The notes under the pieces were generated by a model that did no database searches, was not told where the DNA came from, and worked only from the letters and a program-made list of their open reading frames with translations. The translations under genes and the position numbers were made by a program. 64,000 nt of DNA. It comes from Burkholderiaceae bacterium (GTDB lineage Bacteria; Pseudomonadota; Gammaproteobacteria; Burkholderiales; Burkholderiaceae_C). Numbering within the stretch: the stretch's first letter is position 1; every line of letters starts with the position of its first letter. Below, piece after piece: positions 1 to 7,606 of this stretch. The stretch spans positions 30,658 to 94,657 of the forward strand of contig JACKLO010000023.1 of NCBI GenBank assembly GCA_024235915.1. Direction: 5' to 3'.

Positions 1-1
1 C

Positions 2-1615
2 GACAAGCCGGTGATCGCCATCGTCAACACCTGGTCCGACGCCCAGCCCTGCCACATGCACTTCAAGGAGCGGGTGCACGACGTCAAGCGCGGCATCCTG
101 CAGGCGGGCGGCTTTCCGCTGGAGCTGCCGGCGCTGAGCCTGTCGGAGAGCTACGTCAAGCCGACGACCATGCTCTACCGCAACATGCTGGCGATGGACA
201 CCGAGGAGCTGCTGCGCTGCCACCCGGTGGACGGCGCAGTGCTGATGGGCGGCTGCGACAAGACCACGCCGGCGTTGGTGATGGGCGCGCTCAGCATGGG
301 TCTGCCCTTCGTCTACATCCCCGCAGGCCCGATGCTGCGCGGCAACTTCCAGGGCCAGCAGCTGGGTTCCGGCACCGACGCCTGGAAATTCTGGGACGAG
401 CGCCGCGCCGGCAACCTCACGAAGGCGCAGTGGCTGGGCGTGGAAGGTGGCATCGCGCGCTCGCACGGTCACTGCATGACCATGGGCACGGCGTCCACGA
501 TGACCGCCATCGCCGAAGCCATGGGCCTGACGCTGCCCGGCGCCAGCTCCATCCCCGCGCCGGATGCCAACCACCCGCGCATGTGCGCCGCCGCCGGCCG
601 CCGTGCGGTGGAGATGGTGTGGGAAGACCTGACGCCCGACCAGATCCTCACGCCCGCCGCGGTGAAGAACGCGGTGACGGTGGCCATGGCCACCGGCTGC
701 AGCACCAACGCCATCATCCACCTGATCGCGATGGCGCGCCGCGCCGGCGTGCCGCTGACGCTGGACGACCTGGACGCCATCGGCCGCACCACGCCGCTGA
801 TCGCCAACGTGCGGCCGTCCGGCCAGGGCTGGCTGATGGAGGACTTCTACTACGCCGGCGGCCTGCCGGCGCTGATGAAGAACCTGGGCGACAAGCTGGA
901 TCTCTCGGCGCGCACCGTCAGTGGCCGCACGCTGGGCGAGGACATCGCCGAGGCCAAGGTCTTCAATCACGACGTCATCCGCCCGCTGGACAAGCCGGTC
1001 TACCACGAGGGCTCGCTGGCCGTGCTGCGCGGCAACCTGGCGCCCGACGGCGCGGTGATCAAGCCTGCCGCCTGCGACCCCAAGTACTACAAGCACCGCG
1101 GCCCGGCCCTGGTGGCCGACAGCTACCCGGAACTCAAGAAGATCATCGACGACGAGGACCTGGACATCCACCCCGACACCGTGCTCGTGCTGCGCAACGC
1201 CGGCCCGCAGGGCGGCCCCGGCATGCCGGAGTGGGGCATGATTCCGATGCCCAAGGCCCTGCTCAAGCGCGGGCAGCGCGACATGGTGCGGCTGTCGGAC
1301 GCGCGCATGAGCGGCACCTCCTACGGCGCCTGCGTGCTGCACGTGGCACCGGAAGCCTACGTGGGCGGGCCGCTGGCGCTGCTGAGGAACGGCGACATCG
1401 TCGAGCTGGACATCCCCGCACGCACGCTGAACATGGTGGTCAGCGACGAGGAACTCGCACGCCGCCGCGCCGAATGGACACCGCCAGCACCGCGCTACCA
1501 CCGCGGCTACGGCTGGATGTTCGCGCGCCACATCGAGCAGGCCGACAAGGGCTGTGACTTCGACTTCCTGCGTGCCGAGTTCGGGCCGAACCCGGGCGAG
1601 CCCGACATCTACTGA
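2..1615 (+). CDS. IlvD/Edd-family sugar-acid dehydratase (pentonate/L-arabonate dehydratase-like), 5' end missing
   Basis: This family contains Fe-S enzymes that dehydrate aldonic acids or dihydroxy acids to 2-keto-3-deoxy products in the cytoplasm. The frame is already open at the window edge (D-K-P-V-I-A-I-V-N-T), so only a short N-terminal piece is missing. Three cysteines in family-typical contexts are visible: GGCDKTTPA, HGHCMTMG and ATGCSTNAI, consistent with the [Fe-S] ligands of sugar-acid dehydratases. The visible length (about 537 aa) and the G-CDKT-PA and GPQGGPGMPEWG stretches fit the L-arabonate/D-xylonate dehydratase branch better than branched-chain amino-acid IlvD, but the substrate is inferred. 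A GntR regulator follows after 23 bp and probably controls it. Confidence 0.85.
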   Translation, partial: DKPVIAIVNTWSDAQPCHMHFKERVHDVKRGILQAGGFPLELPALSLSESYVKPTTMLYRNMLAMDTEELLRCHPVDGAVLMGGCDKTTPALVMGALSMGLPFVYIPAGPMLRGNFQGQQLGSGTDAWKFWDERRAGNLTKAQWLGVEGGIARSHGHCMTMGTASTMTAIAEAMGLTLPGASSIPAPDANHPRMCAAAGRRAVEMVWEDLTPDQILTPAAVKNAVTVAMATGCSTNAIIHLIAMARRAGVPLTLDDLDAIGRTTPLIANVRPSGQGWLMEDFYYAGGLPALMKNLGDKLDLSARTVSGRTLGEDIAEAKVFNHDVIRPLDKPVYHEGSLAVLRGNLAPDGAVIKPAACDPKYYKHRGPALVADSYPELKKIIDDEDLDIHPDTVLVLRNAGPQGGPGMPEWGMIPMPKALLKRGQRDMVRLSDARMSGTSYGACVLHVAPEAYVGGPLALLRNGDIVELDIPARTLNMVVSDEELARRRAEWTPPAPRYHRGYGWMFARHIEQADKGCDFDFLRAEFGPNPGEPDIY

Positions 1616-1638
1616 CCGGGCAAGGGACAATCCGTCCG

Positions 1639-2367
1639 ATGCCGGCACCCGCCATCGATCTGCCCGACCTCGGCACGGCCGCCGCAGCGCCGCCGCGGCC
1701 GCTGCTGGACCGCCGCCAGCCCATCGTGCCGCAGATCCACCAGATCCTGCGCGAGCGCATCGTGTCTCTGGAATGGGCGCCCGGGCGGCAGCTGGCGCGG
1801 GCCGAGATCGCCGACGAATTCGGCGTCAGCCAGACGCCGGTGCGAGAGGCGCTGCTGAAGCTGGAGGACGACGGCCTGATCGCCGTCTGGCCGCAGTCGC
1901 GCACCGAGGTGTCGCCGATCAATGTGGCCAAGGTGCGTGAGGTGATGTTCCTGCGCCGCGCGCTGGAGCTCGAGGTGGCGCTCACCGTGGCCGCGCTGCA
2001 GCCCGCCGCGGACCTGGCGCCGGCCCACGCCATCGTCGACGAACAGCGCCTGCTGGCGCCTGATGACGCCGGCTTGCGCCGCTTCATGGCGGTGGACCGC
2101 GAGTTCCATCGCACGCTGTTCGTGCTCGCAGGCCAGAGCGCGCTGCACGACCTGCTGGAGGAGCGCAGCGCCGACCTGGACCGCGTGCGCCGACTTCACC
2201 TGCCGATGCGCGGCAAGCGGCTGGAGATCCTGGCCGACCACGAGGCCATGCTCGACGCCATCGCCGCGGCGGACGCGGCTGCCGTCACGCGTGCGGTGCG
2301 CCACCACCTCACCGGCACGGCCGCCACGCTGGACGCGCTGGCGGCCCAACACCCGGCCTACTTCTGA
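1639..2367 (+). CDS. GntR-family transcriptional regulator, FCD (FadR) subfamily
   Basis: A 242-aa DNA-binding regulator. An N-terminal winged helix (about residues 30-95, with RAEIADEFGVSQTPVREAL as the recognition part) is followed by a helical FCD ligand domain. DREFH, ADHEAM and RHHL in the FCD part supply the Asp/His residues that often bind a metal and a carboxylate effector in this subfamily. It starts 23 bp after the sugar-acid dehydratase stop and is probably cotranscribed with it, so a sugar-acid effector is the natural guess. The effector itself is not shown by the sequence. Confidence 0.9.
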   Translation: MPAPAIDLPDLGTAAAAPPRPLLDRRQPIVPQIHQILRERIVSLEWAPGRQLARAEIADEFGVSQTPVREALLKLEDDGLIAVWPQSRTEVSPINVAKVREVMFLRRALELEVALTVAALQPAADLAPAHAIVDEQRLLAPDDAGLRRFMAVDREFHRTLFVLAGQSALHDLLEERSADLDRVRRLHLPMRGKRLEILADHEAMLDAIAAADAAAVTRAVRHHLTGTAATLDALAAQHPAYF

Positions 2368-2381
2368 GGGGCCGCGTCTGA

Positions 2382-2400
2382 CGGCCCGCCCGGCGGGCCG
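2382..2400. terminator. GC-rich hairpin between convergent genes
   Basis: A 7-8 bp inverted repeat (ggcccgc / gcgggcc, 3-nt loop) sits between the convergent stops of the GntR gene and the PEP-CTERM gene. There is no T-tract, so a terminator role for either strand is only likely from its position. Confidence 0.4.
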
Positions 2401-2420
2401 CCGGGCGCGTTGGTGCGGTG

Positions 2421-3578
2421 TCAGCGCCGCCGGCTTGCCAGCCCGGCCAACCCGGCCACAGCCACCAGCAATGCGGTGCCGGGCTCCGGCACGCTTTGCC
2501 TGTCATCGGCCGCGGACATCGCGGTGACGAAGCCGTTGTCCAGCGCCAGACCGGAATCGAGGTCCAGGTTCAGGCCGACATCGCCGCGCAGCACCGCATG
2601 CGCCGCCGAGGCGCGGTCCCCCGGGATCACGTCCAGACGCAGGTAGGCCAGGCCGCCGGTGGCGCTGATGCCGAGCACACCCTGGGAACCCAGCACGTCG
2701 CCGGTGAGGTCGAACAGGTCGTCGCGCACGAAGCTGCCGAAGTCCAGCGCTGCCATGCCGCCCATCAGCGAGAACAGGCCGGCGGGCCCGACGTCCTCGA
2801 ACAGCAGGTCGAACAGCGGCTCGTAGACGTTCACGCTGCCCTGCGCATTGACGCCCACCACAAAGCCGCCGACCACCGCGAGTCCGGTGTCGGCCGCAAA
2901 GCCCAGCTGGCGGCTCACCATGCTGGCGCTGCCGGTCTGGCCATCGGTGCGCAGCAGGCGCAGGCGGCCGTCGGTGGTGGTGCCGATCAGGCCCTGGACC
3001 GGGCCGGCGCCCAGGATTGAGTCCTGGCCGAACAGACCTTGCCCAGCGCCGAGGTTGAAGTTCACCAGGTCGCTGCCCAGCGAAAACAGGCCGCCCACGG
3101 AGGAGGTGGTGAACGGGGTGTCGGTGCCGGCTTCGACGTAGGTCAGGCCGCCGGCCGTGTTCACGCCGACCAGGAAGCCGGCACTCTGCGCGACGCCGCC
3201 GCGGCGCGAGAAGTCCTGCGCGGCGGCCGACGCGGTGTCTACGGCCGGCGGTGCGCCGATCACGTCGGTGGCGGCGAAGCCTAAACCGCCATTGCCGGCC
3301 ATGCCGATCACGCCGTCGCGTCGCGCGCCCAGCGTGCCGGCAAAGGCATCGCCGGCCTGCGTCCTGCCCGCCATCAGGCCGCCACCCACGGCCAGCGTCT
3401 CGCCGCGCTGGGTCACGTTGAGAAAGCTCACGCCGCTGCCGAGGTCGAGCAGGCTGAGCGTCGGCGCGGCGTTCGCCAAGGCCGGGGCCGCCGCGAGGGC
3501 CATCACCGCGGCGGCGCGGGCCAGGGAGCGTGTGACCTCAGCGGTCGTGATCGGGGGCAGGCGCATGGCGGTCATCAA
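2421..3578 (-). CDS. PEP-CTERM sorting-domain protein with an internally duplicated body
   Basis: A 385-aa predicted exported protein. An N-terminal signal segment (AAAVMALAAAPALANA, about residues 22-37) precedes a Gly/Leu-rich body. The C-terminus is a textbook PEP-CTERM tail: VPEPGT, a hydrophobic stretch, then SRRR. Such tails are recognised by exosortase in bacteria that make exopolysaccharide. The body contains two related units of roughly 100 aa, one starting near GFLVGVNTAGGLTYVE and one near GFVVGVNAQGSVNVYE. Both have a G-LFSL core and end in a G(T/S)-GRL or GGLAYLRL strand. No exosortase gene lies in the window. The function of the body is not recognised. Confidence 0.85.
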   Translation of the reverse strand: MMTAMRLPPITTAEVTRSLARAAAVMALAAAPALANAAPTLSLLDLGSGVSFLNVTQRGETLAVGGGLMAGRTQAGDAFAGTLGARRDGVIGMAGNGGLGFAATDVIGAPPAVDTASAAAQDFSRRGGVAQSAGFLVGVNTAGGLTYVEAGTDTPFTTSSVGGLFSLGSDLVNFNLGAGQGLFGQDSILGAGPVQGLIGTTTDGRLRLLRTDGQTGSASMVSRQLGFAADTGLAVVGGFVVGVNAQGSVNVYEPLFDLLFEDVGPAGLFSLMGGMAALDFGSFVRDDLFDLTGDVLGSQGVLGISATGGLAYLRLDVIPGDRASAAHAVLRGDVGLNLDLDSGLALDNGFVTAMSAADDRQSVPEPGTALLVAVAGLAGLASRRR

Positions 3579-3694
3579 GACGGAACGGGATGGCCACCAC
3601 CTTAGTTCGGCTGCGTTTCAGCCGCGTCTCAACGCGCACGTTTCGCCGGGCAACGAGCCCCGCCCGGCCCCCGCGCTTGCGGGGCCCCACAGGG

Positions 3695-4687
3695 TCAGTT
3701 CGCGTCCTCGCGCAGCAGCCTGAAGCCCAGCAGCACGTAGCGCGTCGTGGCGTCGTTCCAGTTCCGGAACCCGCAGCGTGCGTAGAACGGCCAGGTGTGC
3801 CAGGATCCGCCCCGGCGCACGTGCAGAGGACCTTCGGCCGGGCCGGTGGGGTCGTCCTGCGGCGAACGGGCATAGAGGTCGTCGGCATGGCGGTCGGCCA
3901 CCCACTCCCAGACGTTGCCGTGCATGTCGTGCAGGCCGAAGGCGTTGGGTGCGAACTGCGCCACCGGCGCGGTGAAGCGCCAGCCGTCGTGGGCCGGGAG
4001 TGCCTGCGCGGCCCAGCGCGGCCAATCCGCGGCGGCGTCGCGGTCGAACAGGTTGGCCACGCCGGCCAGGGCCGCGGGGTCGTCGCCGCTGTGCCAGTGG
4101 CTGCGCGTGCCGGCGCGGCAGGCGTATTCCCATTCCGCCTCGGTCGGCAAGCGGTAGCGCCGGCCTTCGGTGCGGCTGAGCCATCCCGCCATTGCGACCG
4201 CGTCGTGCCAGGTGACGTTGACCACGGGGTGGTCGTCGGTCTGCGCAAACCCGGGTTCCGCCCAGCAGAAACGTGGGTCACGACCGGCGAAGGCGTCGCC
4301 GCGCGCGGGCGGAGAGGCGGCCCGCGCCGCGTCGAAGTCATAAGCACCGGTGCCGTCGGCCACCGACTCGGGCACATGCCCGCTGGCCTGCAGGAAGGCG
4401 CGGAACTGGCCGACGGTGACCTCGGTGCGGCCCAACCAGAAGGGCCGCGTGATGTGCACGGTGTGTGCCGGCGCCTCGTCGGCGGTGTCGGCCAGGCGCT
4501 TGTTCTCCAGCGTGGGGAAATCGCGGGCGAAGGCTTCCGGCGCGACCTGACCGTCCATCGTGAAGCGGCCGGCCGGCAACTGCACGAAGGCCATGCCCAG
4601 GCTGTTGGTCTCGACGCGCGGGGTGGCGGCACAGCCCGCCAGCAATGCGGCCAGCAGCAGCGTCAACGGCCAGGGCAAGACGCGCAA
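3695..4687 (-). CDS. SUMF1/FGE-sulfatase-modifying-factor-domain lipoprotein
   Basis: A 330-aa protein of the formylglycine-generating-enzyme fold. I place the start at a TTG (4687) because GAAGGA lies 6 nt upstream and it gives a lipoprotein signal (LLLAALLAGC, lipid Cys near residue 18). A longer frame upstream would run into the preceding gene. Family landmarks are NSLGMAFVQLPAGRF, VTWHDAVAMAGWLS, YRLPTEAEWEYACRAGT, LHDMHGNVWEWV and a C-terminal RRGGSW...RCGFRNW...LGFRLLRE. The cysteine pair used for formylglycine formation in true FGE is not present in the GGSW-GFR segment, so a binding or other SUMF-type role is more likely. It is the last gene of the leftward operon with the DUF1854 protein and ABC transporter, 16 bp downstream. 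Confidence 0.8.
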   Translation of the reverse strand: MRVLPWPLTLLLAALLAGCAATPRVETNSLGMAFVQLPAGRFTMDGQVAPEAFARDFPTLENKRLADTADEAPAHTVHITRPFWLGRTEVTVGQFRAFLQASGHVPESVADGTGAYDFDAARAASPPARGDAFAGRDPRFCWAEPGFAQTDDHPVVNVTWHDAVAMAGWLSRTEGRRYRLPTEAEWEYACRAGTRSHWHSGDDPAALAGVANLFDRDAAADWPRWAAQALPAHDGWRFTAPVAQFAPNAFGLHDMHGNVWEWVADRHADDLYARSPQDDPTGPAEGPLHVRRGGSWHTWPFYARCGFRNWNDATTRYVLLGFRLLREDAN

Positions 4688-4703
4688 GGCGATTCCTTCA
4701 GCG

Positions 4704-5174
4704 CTACAGGAAGCGCTCCAGCAGCCGTCGCGAACGCCGGTCCAATGCAGCCGGCTGCATGATCTGGAACGCGATGCCATGCCGGTCGGTCACCAGCAGG
4801 CGGCCGTCAGGCAGGCGGCGGATATCCTCCTCCGCGTTCAGCACCAGGGTGTGGCGGCCGCGGTCGGTGTCCACCGTCCAGTCGCTGGGTGTGTTGAAGG
4901 TGGACACGGCCACGAGGGCCTGGATGTGCGGCACGAACGTCCGGGCGGCGAGTTCCTCGTCCAGAAGCTGCCGCATCGCCGCGGGCAGGGTGGCAGGATC
5001 CTCGACCCACAGGCGCTCGTGGCCGTCCGGCCCCACCAGCGACAGCGCACCGGCGGCATCGGACAGCGGAAAGGCGCGCACCGGGTGCACGTCCTCGTGC
5101 CGCGTGCCGTCGGCCAGCGTCAGCACCAAGCGCCCATGGGCGTCGCGTTCCAGCGTCGGCATGCCGCTGCTCAT
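4704..5174 (-). CDS. DUF1854 protein, cyanophycin-associated type
   Basis: A 156-aa soluble protein with no signal peptide. It fits the DUF1854 family, small proteins encoded beside an ABC transporter in cyanophycin clusters. Visible landmarks are the HEDVHPVRAFPLSDAAGALSL stretch near residues 26-46, DPATLPAAMRQLLDEELAAR near the middle and VLNAEEDIRRL near residue 131. Its ATG overlaps the stop of the upstream ABC transporter gene by 4 bp (ATGA), so the two are translationally coupled and probably act together. The biochemical role is unknown. The assignment rests on recalled family resemblance plus the adjacent cphA genes. Confidence 0.75.
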   Translation of the reverse strand: MSSGMPTLERDAHGRLVLTLADGTRHEDVHPVRAFPLSDAAGALSLVGPDGHERLWVEDPATLPAAMRQLLDEELAARTFVPHIQALVAVSTFNTPSDWTVDTDRGRHTLVLNAEEDIRRLPDGRLLVTDRHGIAFQIMQPAALDRRSRRLLERFL

Positions 5175-7348
5175 TCCTCGAGCCCCGCATGGCGTTGATT
5201 GCGCTGTTGCTGCGCCTCGTGCAGCCGCCAGTAAGCGCCCTGGCTGGCCAGCAACTGATCGTGGGTGCCGGTCTCGACGATGCGGCCGCGGTCCATCACC
5301 ACCAGCCGATCGGCACGTTTGAGCGTGGACAGCCGGTGCGCCACGGCGATGGTGGTGCGGCCCTGCACCAGGTTGTCCAGCGCCTTCTGGATCTCGCCTT
5401 CGGTTTCCGTGTCCACCGACGAGGTGGCTTCGTCGAGGATCAGGATGCGCGGGTCGATCAGCAGCGCGCGCGCGATGCTGATGCGCTGGCGCTCGCCACC
5501 GCTCAGGCCCTGGCCACGTTCGCCCACCAGGCTGTCGTAGCCATGCGGCAGGCGCAGGATGAACTCGTGCGCGTGCGCCGCGCGCGCCGCGGCCACGATC
5601 TGGGCGCGGGTGGCACCGGGTTTGCCGTAGGCGATGTTCTCGGCGATGGTGCCGAAGAACAGGAAGGGCTCCTGCAGCACGACGCCGATGTGGCGCCGCC
5701 AGTCGGCCAGCGCGAAGCGGCGCAGGTCGGTGCCGTCGGCGGTGATGCGGCCTTCGGTCACGTCGTAGAAGCGGCAGATCAGGTTGACCAGGGTGCTCTT
5801 GCCGGATCCGCTGTGGCCCACCAGGCCGATCATCTCGCCGGGGCGGATGACCAGGTCCATGTTGCGGATCACCGCGCGCGGGCCGTAGCGGAAGCCCACG
5901 CCCTGCAGCGCGATCTCGCCCTTCAGTTCACCCACCGGCACCGGCTGCGCCGGCTCTGGCACGTTGCTGTGGTGGTCCAGGATGTCGAAGATGCGCTTGG
6001 CGCCGGCGGCGGCCTTCTGCGTCACCGAGACGATGCGGCTCATCGAATCCAGCCGGCCGTAGAAGCGGCCGATGTACGCGATGAAGGCCGTGAGCACGCC
6101 CACGGTCACCTGTCCGCGGCTGACCAGCCAGATGCCGAAGCCCCAGACCACCAGCAGGCCGATCTCCGTCATCAGCGCCACGGTGGGCGAGAACAGGCTC
6201 CAGGTCTTGTTCAGCCGGTCGTTGATGGCCAGGTTGTGCGCGTTGGCCTCGCGGAAGCGCTGTGCCTCGCGCTTCTCCTGCGCGAAGGCCTTGACCACGC
6301 GGATGCCGGGGATGGTGTCAGCCAGCACGCTGGTCACCTCACCCCAGACGCGGTCGATCTTCTCGAAGCCGGTGCGCAGGCGGTCGCGCACGAGGTGGAT
6401 CAGCCAGGCGATGAAGGGCAGCGGCAGCAGCGTCACCAGGGCCAGCGCGGGGTCGATGCTGAAGAGGATGGCCGCTGTCATGCCGATCATCAGCACGTCG
6501 GTGGCGAAGTCCAGTGCGTGCAGTGACAGGTAGACGCTGATGCGGTCGGTCTCGCTGCCGATGCGCGAGATCAGGTCGCCGGTGCGCTTGGCACCAAAGT
6601 AGTCCAGGCTCAGGTGCAGCAGGTGCTCGAAGGTGGCGGTGCGCAGGTCGGCGCTGATGCGCTCGCTCACCAGCGCCAGCAGCCAGGTCTTGGCCCAGCC
6701 CAGGCCCCAGGCCGCCAGCGCCGACAGCAGCAGCCCGCCCAGCAGCATGGCCACCAGCATGGGGTCGATGGCCTGCCCGTTCTGGAACGGGATCAGCACG
6801 TCGTCCATCAGCGGGATGGTCAGGTAGGGCGGCACCAGCGCGGCACCGGTGGCGCCCAGCGTGAGCGCAAAGCCGGCCGCCAGCTGCCCCTGGTAGGGCC
6901 GGGCGAAGCGCCACAGGCGCAGGAGGACCCATGTGGACGGGCGTTCCGGTGTTTCGGCAGCGAAGTCCTCGTCGTCGGCTGCCGGGTCGTCGTCGGTCGA
7001 CGCCGCGGGGTCGGCCAGCCGGCGCAGCTGACGTTCGAAGGCCTGCAGCAGCGCCAGCGCCTGCGGGTTGGCGGCGAGCGTGAACCGCCACAGGGCCAAC
7101 CGGCCGGAGGCGTCGTGCAACGATAGCTGGGCCAGCCCGCCGCTGTCGGCGTGCCGCAGTTCCATCCCGGGCTGCAGCGGCCAGGACCGCCAGGTCGCGC
7201 TGCCGCCGTCATGGGCCAGCAATCGATGGTCCGTGACGCAGACGCTTCCCGAGGCGAAGCGGCCATCGGCGCCCAGATCCAGCGTCAGGCGCGCCCGCAA
7301 CGTCTCGCCAACGTCGAGGACAGGGTCGGCGGGCACGGTCACGGTCAT
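5171..7348 (-). CDS. Cyanophycin-associated ABC transporter, fused permease and ATPase with an extra N-terminal domain
   Basis: A half-transporter of about 725 aa of the exporter (type IV/MsbA-like) fold. The first ~140 residues form a soluble domain rich in beta strands, ending in an acidic linker (STDDDPAADDEDFAAE). Six membrane helices follow, starting near RFARPYQGQLAAGFALTLG. The C-terminal ATPase has Walker A GHSGSGKST, signature LSGGERQR, Walker B ILILDEATSSVD and a switch His in AVAHRLST. I chose the ATG at 7348 (MTVTVPADP) over upstream starts because the upstream residues look non-coding. It overlaps the DUF1854 gene by 4 bp and is divergent from two cyanophycin synthetase genes. 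The cargo is unknown; cyanophycin precursors or dipeptides are speculation. Confidence 0.85.
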   Translation of the reverse strand: MTVTVPADPVLDVGETLRARLTLDLGADGRFASGSVCVTDHRLLAHDGGSATWRSWPLQPGMELRHADSGGLAQLSLHDASGRLALWRFTLAANPQALALLQAFERQLRRLADPAASTDDDPAADDEDFAAETPERPSTWVLLRLWRFARPYQGQLAAGFALTLGATGAALVPPYLTIPLMDDVLIPFQNGQAIDPMLVAMLLGGLLLSALAAWGLGWAKTWLLALVSERISADLRTATFEHLLHLSLDYFGAKRTGDLISRIGSETDRISVYLSLHALDFATDVLMIGMTAAILFSIDPALALVTLLPLPFIAWLIHLVRDRLRTGFEKIDRVWGEVTSVLADTIPGIRVVKAFAQEKREAQRFREANAHNLAINDRLNKTWSLFSPTVALMTEIGLLVVWGFGIWLVSRGQVTVGVLTAFIAYIGRFYGRLDSMSRIVSVTQKAAAGAKRIFDILDHHSNVPEPAQPVPVGELKGEIALQGVGFRYGPRAVIRNMDLVIRPGEMIGLVGHSGSGKSTLVNLICRFYDVTEGRITADGTDLRRFALADWRRHIGVVLQEPFLFFGTIAENIAYGKPGATRAQIVAAARAAHAHEFILRLPHGYDSLVGERGQGLSGGERQRISIARALLIDPRILILDEATSSVDTETEGEIQKALDNLVQGRTTIAVAHRLSTLKRADRLVVMDRGRIVETGTHDQLLASQGAYWRLHEAQQQRNQRHAGLEE

Positions 7349-7526
7349 GGGGCAGATCGGTGGGCGGCGGATTGTGACGCATGCCGTGCTGGGTCGTCGG
7401 GCCGCGGCGCCGCGCGTCGGAGGTGGACATGGCACTGTCGAAGCGGTTCCGACGGCAGCGCAAGTGGCGGTTCAAACTTCGGCGTCAACGGGGGTGGCAG
7501 AGCACGCGTTGACCGCGTCGCCGCGA

Positions 7527-7546
7527 TCGCGCCAGACCTGGCGCGA
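7527..7546. promoter_or_regulatory. Perfect 8-4-8 dyad in the divergent cyanophycin promoter region
   Basis: The sequence tcgcgcca-gacc-tggcgcga is a perfect inverted repeat (8-bp arms, 4-nt spacer). It lies 60 bp before the CphA2-like start and about 180 bp before the divergent ABC transporter start. No T-tract follows, so an operator for a dimeric regulator is more likely than a terminator. The rest of the 258-bp intergenic region shows no promoter I can call with confidence. Confidence 0.4.
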
Positions 7547-7606
7547 AGGCGCAGAATCGCACCCGCTTCCGTTCCACGAACCTCGGCGTCAGACCGCTTC
7601 CCTGCC

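Noticed and set aside
2..2367. Treating the left-edge dehydratase/GntR pair and the right-edge sugar-acid operon as one pathway locus
   Set aside because: They are 58 kb apart on opposite strands with unrelated genes between. A shared pathway is possible but not shown.
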